DNA of 42,879 nucleotides from Saccoglossus kowalevskii (lineage: Eukaryota > Hemichordata > Enteropneusta > Harrimaniidae): positions 1-42,879 of the forward strand of contig NW_003139349.1 of assembly GCF_000003605.2 (NCBI RefSeq), read 5' to 3'. The notes below the pieces were generated by a model. It ran no database searches and had not been told where the DNA came from. It saw only the letters and a list, made by a program, of their open reading frames with translations. Position numbers and translations under genes: made by a program. Positions within the stretch are counted from its first letter, which is position 1. Every line of letters begins with the position of its first letter. Shown in pieces: positions 11,582 through 20,842 of this stretch.

Positions 11582-11600
11582 TGATAAACTATCTTTATCT
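11582..11600 (-). promoter_or_regulatory. Cluster of GATA-like sites upstream of protease gene 1
   Basis: Within 19 bases, about 40 bases upstream of the TATA box, there are three GATA-type cores: TGATAA (11582-11587, plus orientation), and AGATAG and AGATAA on the minus strand (11594-11589 and 11600-11595). GATA factors commonly drive gut and secretory genes in animals. Function here is inference from motif density. The cluster is identical in gene 2 and absent upstream of the pseudogenes. Confidence 0.4.
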
Positions 11601-11955
11601 AACATAGACCCAATTGATTGTCAAAAATAGCGATTACATTGACAAGCATCTCCGGTGATAAAAAACACACACATAGCAATTTTGTTATCAAAGCATTCAC
11701 TTGTTTGGTTCGCACATAACTCATCCTTTTACCGTAATCATTTCCTCAGCAAATTTTTCTCCATTACGTCAATTACGATAAGGGACTTGACAAAAAAGGA
11801 CAGGGTGGTAGGTCGGTGTTTTTTGAAAGTCGTGTACATAAAAATATATGACCCTACACAAACATTTGCATATAATTTGCTGACCTCCCCCTTGAATGGT
11901 GCATGAAAAATTGTGACCTCCCTCTTTCTAAGGGTAAGGACAGTACATATATTAA

Positions 11956-12024
<69 letters not shown>

Positions 12025-12530
12025 CTAATTGATGTTCTACTACACAGCTTATAGAACTTTCTACTTCAATCAGTTAGCCACGCTCTCATTGAGAAGAGAA
12101 CAATGTATGATACTGTGTATATACCAAATTAGGGTGATACATACACACTTTTACTGGCACATTTATGAGTGTTGTGTGTTGAATCGTGTGCATTATTTAC
12201 AATACGAGATACACATGTTCTAAAACACCATTCTATATTCTTATTATATGCCCTAGATATACGCTTTGTTGATAACAACACTGAGATTCAGCAAAATTTT
12301 ACTGGTTTAACAAATTCTAGCATTAATTGGAAATCTATCGAGAAGCCTTTTATCCAAATCTTGTTAGAAGACTTGCCCGCCACACAGTATAAATATGTGA
12401 ATGAAAAAAAGAATCATATTCACCAAGTCATCTTCAATGTATTATGTATGAATCACTGTGATGTTTCATGAAATAATATATGATTCAAAGCTCACCTAAA
12501 ACAATGAACCTATAAAAATGCACACGATAC
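11601..12530. other. Upstream region of protease gene 1
   Basis: No gene seen. It holds a short sequence around 11690-11720 (TTTGGTTCGCAC) that recurs near 15710-15725 and, inverted, near 17140. It also holds a GTGACCTCCC-type C-rich motif at 11880-11935, resembling 14320-14400, and then the TA microsatellite. The short open frames here are AT-rich chance frames. Confidence 0.5.
11959..12020. repeat. (TA)n microsatellite, copy A
   Basis: An uninterrupted TA dinucleotide run of about 62 bases. The matching run in unit B (31259-31343) is about 23 bases longer, as expected for a fast-changing microsatellite. Confidence 0.97.
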
Positions 12531-12734
12531 CAAGATATAAGATTGGGCAATCATGGAATGCCAGCTTTATTGGTCCCCGATCAAAGTTCGAAACAAGGGC
12601 TTATAATGGGGTCTCTGTCTGTCCTTCTGTCCAGAGTTATATTTCAGAACCCTGTGAACCAGTTCTGTTCATTCCCTGCATGTGCCTAGTATTTTACCTG
12701 GGACATATGCACATGCAGTAGTTCACTGATTAAA

Positions 12735-13350
12735 TCTAATATGTCTGACTGGCAGCCATTTTTTGTATGCATGCTTTGTCAGTTTTTCTTAAAATTTTGT
12801 ACAAATATTATACATTTTAAGATACATTACATTACATTATCAGTTTATAATGATTTGTTTTGTGATCGGATCAAAGATGGCTGACTGGCAGCCATTTTGT
12901 TTTTTGAAAATGTGGTATTTTATACAAGCTTTGTCAGTTTATGTTCAAATTTGGTAAATACATTATACTTGTTATGATACATGTCTATGTTGATTCGTTT
13001 CAGGATTGGCTCAAAGATGGTCGATTAGCAGCCACTTTGTTTTTTGAAATGTTTAAAAATTAATTGATTGTTGTTTTTTTCATTCATGTTTGGCACATAC
13101 ATCATCAATATAGGAATAGATGTTTTTTTGAAAAATGTGGTTTCTTCGACAGGATTTGTCAGTTTTTGTTCAAATTTGATATAAATTTGATGTGTATGTT
13201 GAAATACATGTCCCTGATGATTTGTTCCGTGTTTGAATCAAACCAACGGGCAGTCATCTTGATTGTTTCAAAATATATTGTTGACATGTTTTTTTTCTCT
13301 TCAAATTATACATGACACACGTTCATGACAATTCGTTGCACAATCGGGTC
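12735..13350. repeat. Degenerate ~130-140 bp tandem repeats with a hairpin core, copy A
   Basis: About four diverged monomers each begin with a form of CAAAGATGGCTGACTGGCAG and continue with GCCATTTTGTTTTTTGAAA and a TTTGTCAGTTTTTGTTCAAA block. Starts are near 12740, 12872, 13012 and 13240. In the best monomer ATGGCTG and CAGCCAT (12877-12895) form a perfect 7 bp hairpin with a 5 base loop. The flanking 12540-12720 (GTCTCTGTCTGTCCTTCTGT) looks like part of the same dispersed repeat. Confidence 0.6.
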
Positions 13351-15487
13351 AAAAACAATCCCGTTTAAGATTTAGGAAGAGTAATTTTATACATCTAATT
13401 TCTGTTGATACTAGACCAGCCATTTATTTACTCCAAATTACTAACTATGATTTTGGTCTGTAACTTTATTTTTGGCATGAATAACAACATTTCCCCTAAT
13501 TCCACCGGGGACTATGTCATTCACAATGACTTGTTAAATAGGTAGGCTTATGCCTGCATGCCAGCACAGCCACCATACCAACAAAAGTTTCCACTAGCTT
13601 GCCATAAATACATCCATGTGACGAAAATTCTTCAATCATACTATAAAACCTACACTAAAAAGATCAAAATAATTTGTGAAGGGAAGGGTGAGTGGGGAAG
13701 AAAGTTCTGCCTTGTAGCCAAACATTGCAGTGTAATGAGAATGAACACCATAGATAACTGGTTGTACGTGTATAGTAGAAAGGTGCTAACCACACCACTA
13801 GTAGATCAATTAATTCTTAATTCTTCTTACATTGAGTAATCATGGCTTGAGATAATAACATTTTAAAGGTCATATTTGAGGGTATTAAGTAATGTAGTGC
13901 AAAACTTATATTTACATATTAATTACAATCTGCTAAAATGCATGTAAAGAAACAGTGGCTATTGGTATGGTAAATACATACTATATCATAATATTACGCT
14001 ACAATAAATCTATGTGTTTTAATCCAGCAGTACATGAATATTATTTTCTCCAGTGGTGAATTTCTAGTCGCCAATCAACTTTCTGTTTGCGTAACTTGTT
14101 GTTTTTCTCCCATATCTGGTGCATTATTGGAATTATCAGACAGTGGGTCCCCATTATAGATCTGAATATAACTTAAGATTTTAACACGTCATTCAATGTA
14201 AATACAACTGCTGAATGAGAATGAAAGAAGTTTGTTGAGGCAACACAGTCAACCAGGCTGTGCATAAAATGTCGGCTAGTTTCACTGTTATGTCATAAGG
14301 GTTGCATTGCACGAAAAAATGCGACCCTCCCCCTTATGCTTGCACAAATTACTGTAACTCTCTATTCAACACTTGCACGAAAATCAGTGACCCCCCCCAA
14401 GAAAACAGCGACCGACCCCCTCCTGTACATTCTGACCAGTCCCTAAGTGCGAAATGATGCCGTGTATAGTCTAACTGCTCATGGTTTGATGTCAGACGTA
14501 TTAGAATAACATCTTACCCTTTTTTTACCATGTGTTAGTTGCTAGCATGATAAGCCATCTCCGGTACCATAATGTGTTCTAGATAACAAGATAAAACGCA
14601 CATTGCACTCTTTGGTTCGCTTGTTCAATAGTCTACACATGTCATGGTTTGAGAGGGGAATGTTACCGTATCTGCATTATTAAAAGCGCCACTCCATTGG
14701 GTGCACACAATCCAAACAATTTCCTTTAATTAATGTTTGCGGATTTATTAAATTATGACAATGGAAACATCTTTGTCATAAATGTAAGTGCATGCGTTAC
14801 TATGATAAATTATGATTCACTAATTATTAGGCGTAAATATTGTATACGTTAAAATTGCAAAATTTTGGGACATCGTAAAAATCAAATTGAAACGACATAT
14901 TTTTTTCATAACATGCCTGTATTTAAATATGCAATATTGCTGAAAACATGTAAGTTATTGCTTTTGAATGCTGTATGTTGATGAATACATTGCAACTTGT
15001 AGGTCGCAGCTCGTTCGATTGAACAATGACATACTCGAATAAGTACGTGCGCTTTTTGTTTTGATGTGTAGAACAAGTGTACAAGCGACATTACTGCGCG
15101 GCCGTTTTTCAATCCGTGGGGGGCTCAAATTTTAATTGGTGTTTGTAGCCGCTTTCGCGTAGAGCTCTTTGGTAGGGTGGCGCCGCAATATCGATTATAA
15201 TCACTTGTTAATCCCTGGTCGGTGATATTCTTTGTGATGGTGGGTGGGTGGTTACACTTTTTGTATACTATACCAATTTGGCGTTGGCTTTGTAAAGGGT
15301 GTGAATGCTTTAGTAATAGAAGGTGGAAAACGTTTGAAAGCAACGTAATGGACATGTTTTTGCCATCACAGGCTAGGGGCTCTTGATGAAATGTTTCGCT
15401 ATGTCTAGCTCATCGCGGACAAAATAGTCATTCGGATACGCTGGTCCCAACTGTTCTGAACGTCAAATGTAACTGTACTAGACAATG
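13351..15487. other. Repeat-rich noncoding centre, copy A
   Basis: No supported gene. Visible content: C-rich tracts at 14326-14420 (GCGACCCTCCCCCTTATG and a run of C), an A-only block at about 14434-14615, and GC-rich patches near 15100-15250. It matches 32690-35245 in unit B, which has an extra 572 bases at 34236-34807. Confidence 0.5.
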
Positions 15488-15768
15488 GACACGTCTCGGA
15501 AAGTCATAGTTGTGTAAAATTTGATTAACTAAAATAGAACCCTAATTGAAAGACTGTAATAAATTAAATTTTGTTTTTAATATGCCCCTATAGCTTAATT
15601 TGCGTATCAGGTGACGCTGGTCCGACACAATAATTAAGACTATTAATATCAAAAATATACCTAATTGATTTTAAAATTGTGATTGCATTGTCAACACATG
15701 TATACATTTGTTTGGTTCGCACGTACCTCATCTCATTATTAGTAATTAACAATATGAACTAGTTCAAT
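15488..15768. repeat. Left arm of nested inverted repeat, copy A
   Basis: The sequence from ACACGTCTCGGAAAGTCATA to about AATATGAACTAGTTCA is, with indels, the reverse complement of 17095-17402. The arms are about 280-310 bases and the loop about 1.3 kb. The right arm is the immediate upstream region of the protease pseudogene, so the left arm is an inverted copy of that region without the promoter. Confidence 0.75.
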
Positions 15769-16718
15769 AATCAGCTTATTTTCTACGTTCAGATAAGTGA
15801 GGGGTGAGGTTGTGTGCATTCCAACTAATAGCGTGGTTCGGCGTTGGACGTTTTGGGGGTTACGTGTTGTTTTACGTATTTGCTTTATTAGAATCGCCCC
15901 TTCAATTTCATTTACTGTAGGCAGAATCATTACGATGTGACTGATTTCGGCAATGGACACATGCTCACTAATAAAGCAATTGCGGCAGATTGTTTAATAT
16001 TAATATTGCATTCATTTAAATCTAATCCTACAATTGTTTCTTTCTTGGGACATCGTTTAAACTAATCACCTACATATGGTTTTATGGAGATCTAATATGA
16101 ATAAAATACATACATTGGATCATCATATATCACGAAATAAAGTTTATTTTTGTAGCTACTCTAATTCACAGCTGCATTCTCCAATACGCATGTGTGATGG
16201 TACAAATTATCTCCCATATTGCATCTTATCTTTCTTACAAGGTTATTTTTTCAGCTGTCAATATCCAACGCAGAAATGGCCGAGGAAACATTATATACAT
16301 AGTTTCTCTCATCCCAGCAATCATTAGAGCTGCACTAGACCTGTAAGCAAGTTCCTGATATTATTAAAGGGTGAATGGATGAAAGGTTAAAGTACTTGAA
16401 GAATACTAGCACAGGGGTGTGCTGTGCTTGGTATCCTCGGGGCGGACATCCGGGCATTTTCATCGCTTGGCAACCCTGGCGGTGAAAACAAAGGCCAAAA
16501 ACTCGCAGAAAACGGTACTTTGGGATGGTGGTTGAGACTCCCCTGAACAGTATAACACGATTACCCCTACGTGTGTAACATATCTAAATTTGGCTGTTCA
16601 GGATTACTTCAAAGTTGAGTTTGTGTTGTTTTCTCGAATTTTCGCCGACTCGGCCAGCGTTCCACAGCAGCGCAAAAAGAGCCCATAGAAATGCATGTAG
16701 AGTGGTGCGCGTCTTAGT

Positions 16719-16797
16719 AACGTGGAGTGTCTTGTGACGTAGCTCCACCCCGAGGATAGGAAGCGCGTGTCGTGATCGCGTGTTCGAATCCCACGTT
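16719..16797 (+). repeat. tRNA-like (SINE-type) sequence with B box, copy A
   Basis: GTTCGAATCCCA (16782-16793) is a near-perfect RNA polymerase III B box. The ends AACGTGG (16719-16725) and CCACGTT (16791-16797) are perfect complements, and the span of 79 bases is close to tRNA length. The T stem pairs only partly and I see no good A box or cloverleaf, so a decayed tRNA-derived element is more likely than a working tRNA. Confidence 0.4.
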
Positions 16798-16837
16798 CCA
16801 TGTTGTAATACATATGTGATCGTTTGTATTTAAAATA

Positions 16838-17052
16838 ATTACTGTAAAATGATTAATTTTCACTGGGTTTAAATTTCGCTGATTTACCATTTCAGGCACG
16901 TTCAGTGGGTTTTAAATTCACGGTTTTATCATTTAGATAATGTGTTCTATGCTAAATTTCACATATTCACTGGGCTTTAACTAGCGCATTTTCCAGTCAG
17001 CGAAATAAGCAAAATTAAAACCCAGTGAATAATTAACCCTTTTTACAGTAAT
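16838..17052. mobile_element. MITE-like palindromic element, copy A
   Basis: About 215 bases whose ends are inverted repeats: ATTACTGTAAAATG at the left and CCCTTTTTACAGTAAT at the right. Inside, CACTGGGTTTAAATTTCGCT pairs with the reverse complement of AGCAAAATTAAAACCCAGTG, and there is a further internal CAGTGGGTTTTAAATTCACG repeat. It has no coding capacity. Long terminal inverted repeats and small size fit a nonautonomous DNA transposon. Target-site duplication is unclear. Confidence 0.6.
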
Positions 17053-17094
17053 TTATTTAACTCGGTTGTTTACTTCAGGTGGGCAGAAATGTCC

Positions 17095-17402
17095 CTGAAC
17101 TAGTTCATATTGTTAATCACTGATAATGAGATGATTTACGTGAGAACCAAACAAGTGTATACATAGATAAAAACATGCAATGTGTGTTTTTCTTATGTAT
17201 TAAGGCATTTAGGTCTATTTTTGATATTAATAGTTTTAATTATTGTGGCAGACTCCCTTAACTCCCTGCCAGCGTCACCTGGTACGCAAATCTAATTATA
17301 GGGGGCTTCATTAAAACAACATTTAATTTATTACTGTCTTTTAAGTAGGTTTCTATTTTAGTGAATCAAATTTTACACAACTATGACTTTCCGAGACGTA
17401 TC
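17095..17402. repeat. Right arm of nested inverted repeat, copy A
   Basis: This is the reverse-complement partner of 15488-15768. It ends 27 bases before the pseudogene TATA box and so forms the upstream region of pseudogene 1. It lacks the GATA-like cluster present upstream of the intact genes. Confidence 0.75.
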
Positions 17403-17429
17403 TATTGTTACCTCTCTGTGTTGTTAGAC

Positions 17430-17436
17430 TATATAA
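17430..17436 (+). promoter_or_regulatory. Relic TATA box of protease pseudogene 1
   Basis: TATATAA, followed by TGAGG. It aligns with the TATA box of the intact genes on the inverted arm. A spliced leader ending GTGACAAG with the donor GTAAGT follows (donor after 17483), so transcription and first splicing may still be possible. Confidence 0.5.
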
Positions 17437-19770
17437 TGAGGTAAAAGTCTCAATTAGCCAATATTGTACTCATTCGTGACAAGGTAAGTTCACTTTGAAT
17501 AAGAATATGTATCAAACTCGTGCTAATTAGGTCAAGATCCAGTCAACTTGTATATGTACAACGTGTTTATTTTGCGATTTCATTCACAGACCATAATTTT
17601 TGAAATGCGTATCTTGATCCTCGCCGTGCTCGTAGCGGCGGCCGTGTCGTGTCTATGGCTTAGTTGCGGACAATATCTTCATAGGTGGTGAATTAGGTAA
17701 TAAGAATTATACGCAGTTCAAAACATATATATTTTTTGTGGTCTCCATAATATGGTCTTCGTAATATGGATGAAATTGAGTACATTAAAGATGATGGTAT
17801 CACAAGAGCCACAGTGGAATGGGGAATGGACCGTACAGATCAACGCAGCAACAATCTTGATGGTAGAATGAACCTTTATGGTGAGCACTCTAGCAGCACG
17901 GTTGTTATCAAACATTCTAGGAACTATCACAAGTTATCCTATGGTATCAGTTCACTTTCACAGATAAAACACATGACATAACTTGATGTGATTACGACAG
18001 ACTATCGGTTGCGTGATAACTTTACAGTACCAGCTTGTGTAACACTACCCACCCCTTGCAAATAACAAGCTACTGTAGAAACAAGATATAAAAATAAATC
18101 AACAATTTGTTTTACATTACGTGTCAAGTTCCAACAGCTACAGAAAATAACGAACACGCGCCTTTTTCGTTTTGTCCAGGTACTGGTTCTGGTGCCAACG
18201 CATACACTGGTCTGCGACACATGATGAGTTTGATAACCGAGCATCATACTTCTGGGACTACGATTCAAGCAACTATGTATGTATCACAGATTTTCATAGT
18301 AGCACAAACACATTTACCATATGCTATGCATGTCTTGATGATTTTAAATTACGGTGAGTGTTTTGTACGTTTTGAATGTTCGCTTATATTGTTTCATTTA
18401 TAGGGTCTAGACTGTAACGGCTATGGCACCCATTGTGGTGGAACAGTAAGAGATAACACAGTTGCAATTGCGCCAGACACATTATTGTACATTGTACGAG
18501 TATTGAACTGTCAGGGAAGTGGTCTTATTTAAAACATGGTTGACGGTAAGCTAGGGTTTACATGGATTGACTAAAATCTGATTATTTATAGAACTTGTAG
18601 TTCCACCACCCATGGTAGGTGGAATGAACTAGTGACCCCCAAGATGTGATACCATGTTTCGGATGCATCATCTTGCGAATGACCTAAATATCGTCAGACA
18701 AATAAGTGAAATGTGAAATTAGTAGATCTTAATTTGATGAAAAATAGTTTAAGTGAAGATTTCTTTATTACTCAACTTGTGTTATGTTATTTATAGGCCT
18801 TGATGAAATAGTTGCTGGAGGAAAAACTCCAACTAAGTCTGTTGTATCCATGTCTGTTGGTGCTGGTGCTAGTATATCACTAGACAATGCCGTACAATGA
18901 GTTATCGATGTCGGTTATACGGCTTCAATCGCAGCTGGCAATGAGGACCAAGATGCTTACAATACTTCACCTGCAAGAGTTGAAGATGTACGTATACATA
19001 TCGGACACATATAATAATCAAATCGATAGACTAGAATTAAAACTACTTGGTTTGGGATAATAGGTTCAAAATGTTATATATTACGAAAAAAATACATTAA
19101 GTGACTATAACCAGTAATTCCTTATGACGCACTTTAATCCAATTTAGGCTATTACTGTTGGTGCAACCGACGTTAACGACTATCGAGCAGGTTTCTCCAA
19201 CTGGGGCGACTTGACAAATTTGCACCTCGTGTTGCTGTTAGAAGCGCCTGGTATGACTGTGATTACTGTTATGAAACACTAAGTGGAACCTCCATGGCAT
19301 GTCCTCATATTTCTGGTGAGAATACCTTGAAGTAGTTTTATTAAAAACAGCTTTAAATTCTCATTGCGTATTAATTGTTTATTTATTTTGGTATTTTGTA
19401 TAATCCAAATTTGATTTTTCTTTTCAAAGGTGTTGCCGCTGTACATCTGGGTGCTGGCACTTGTAACGACAATGCCAGCTGTAGAAATCAAATTGTTGTT
19501 ATTTTGCGACTAAATATACACAATAAGCAAAGGCAAGTTAATACTTATTTTATGTTAGATCTAAACTGTCTGAAATGTAACATTACCAGGTCTCATGTGA
19601 TGTGCTGCCTTATAGTAATATGCTGAATTGCAATTCCTCCTCTTACACAATTATACTATACTAACACTGATGTATTTTCTTTGTTTATAGGTTATTTTAT
19701 CAGAGAACATGACACATGATGCTTCTCATTATAAGTGACTGTATACGTGAATAAACTTGATTTTAATGTC
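17437..19770 (+). pseudogene. Protease pseudogene 1 (inverted copy)
   Basis: Remnants of all but one exon of the subtilisin gene lie in order: leader to 17483, exon 2 from 17590 (ATG 17605), exon 4 17757-17880, exon 5 18180-18276, exon 6 18404-18545, exon 7 18797-18987, exon 8 19148-19315, exon 9 19430-19513, 3' exon from 19691 with AATAAA at 19750-19755. Lesions: exon 2 is fused to intron 2 sequence and stops at TGA 17689. Exon 3 is gone. Exon 5 has lost nine bases, including the catalytic Asp codon, and a further four bases. Exon 6 has Tyr in place of the catalytic His (NGYGTH) and a TAA at 18530. Exon 7 has a TGA at 18898. Exon 8 lacks four bases. Exon 9 lacks 56 internal bases. The Ser motif survives. 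It cannot make an active protease. Confidence 0.9.
17605..17691 (+). CDS. Short signal-peptide-like frame left in pseudogene 1
   Basis: The surviving start of exon 2 is open for 28 codons ([18 protein letters not shown], then a short tail) and ends at TGA where exon 2 has been joined to intron 2. It keeps the hydrophobic core of the protease signal peptide and sits behind a TATA box and splice sites. The same frame is kept unchanged at 37385-37471. Most likely it is a passive leftover. A secreted micropeptide is only a possibility. Confidence 0.2.
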   Translation: MRILILAVLVAAAVSCLWLSCGQYLHRW

Positions 19771-20842
19771 TCTGTCATATTTATTTATTTACTTATTTAC
19801 TTTAGTTCTTGTTTAAACTGTTGATCATATCTCGGCTCAGGGCAAGTGTAATAACGGGGCTACGATAAACAATTCTGCACACAATGTCAAGAGTATTAAG
19901 TAATGCTCGAATATATATGCTAGTACGTAGACTGGCACAGTCTGGACGATTTTTTTTTTTTAAATTTTAAATTAAAAAAAAATAGCGAAATAAAGGTGTT
20001 AACGCAAAGTCCTAGTAACCGCGTTCACCCTACCTTTCGAAAAACAATTTTTTCCAATTTTTTAACTGAAAAAATCACCACAGCTGGGCCAGTCTAGTTA
20101 GCACGGTTTCATACATGTTATGCAGTCAAGACAAGTTAAACTGAGAGAAACTAGGGACTCTCTGTTAAACATACAATACATATTAATGATAGATCGAGCA
20201 TAGATCGAACTTCTTCAAGAACAAACACATATTAAACATTTTAACCTGAACACGAGACTTTAAATGTTCCATAAAATGTTAATGTACAGATGCAACATTT
20301 TGTACACAAGGTCAATGACGTAAATGAATACGTTATCATCTCCGTATGATGTCGATAGGACTGGATGCAACGTTAGAACACGGTTAAATTTGTGGAACGT
20401 AAGTTGAACAGCAAGTTGATATCGATTTAATTGAAACACTGAAAGCCGACTGGGTGTGTGTCCCGAACACCACAATCACAATTGACGTTTCAGTACACAT
20501 ATATATAACTAAATAAGAACCCCGCGTCTCAGCTTTGGCTACGAATAGTGTATTTTCCACTCCAAACTTAGCTATGACATTTACTGTATTTCCAGGCTGA
20601 AGTTAGCCTGGCATGGATGTCGAAACATTATGACCACTGTAGTAATACTGATTAATTACCCAGACAGATGTTAGTTACGCAGCGTAAATTCCATAAAAAC
20701 AGGCAGCTGTTACTTCTATACAACTGAACGAATATACCCATGTAACATTTAATATGACTATAACTTCATAGCTGTTTACAATACTGTCTACATATGGATG
20801 TAGTTTTAATTAATGACATATTCTCGTCTTATAAAGAAACCA
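19771..20842. other. Diverged right flank of unit A
   Basis: No gene. Patches near 19890-19920 and 20110-20185 are recognisably the inverted counterpart of the protease downstream flank (about 7215-6960), for example GAGAGAAACTAGGGACTC. The rest does not align by eye. It is the old, unhomogenised right arm, in contrast to the near-identical right arm in unit B. The junction with unit B is at 20842/20843. Confidence 0.55.

Larger units (their letters stand above)
1..20842. repeat. Unit A of a ~20 kb tandem duplication
   Basis: The whole interval recurs in the same orientation from 20843 onward. Base 1 aligns with 20843, and the offset drifts through indels: about 19207 at the protease gene, 19759 near 16076 and 19996 at the pseudogene. 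Order in the unit: noncoding flank, hypothetical relic (minus), protease gene (minus), repeat-rich centre, protease pseudogene (plus), diverged right flank. Large differences from unit B are 823-2158 and about 14434-14615 (present only here), plus B-only blocks at 21455-21546, 29801-29890 and 34236-34807. The unit may begin before the window. Confidence 0.9.

Noticed and set aside
12735-13350. CRISPR-like array
   Set aside because: Repeat periods are about 130-140 bases, repeats are degenerate, there are no unique spacers of fixed length, and the genome is eukaryotic.
16076-16327. 83-codon plus-strand frame identical at 35835-36086
   Set aside because: AT-rich, no domain, no promoter or splice context. 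The surrounding noncoding DNA is just as similar between the units.
18107-18403. 98-codon plus-strand frame over pseudogene exon 5
   Set aside because: It uses a shifted frame created by the deletions in the pseudogene and runs into intron sequence at both ends.
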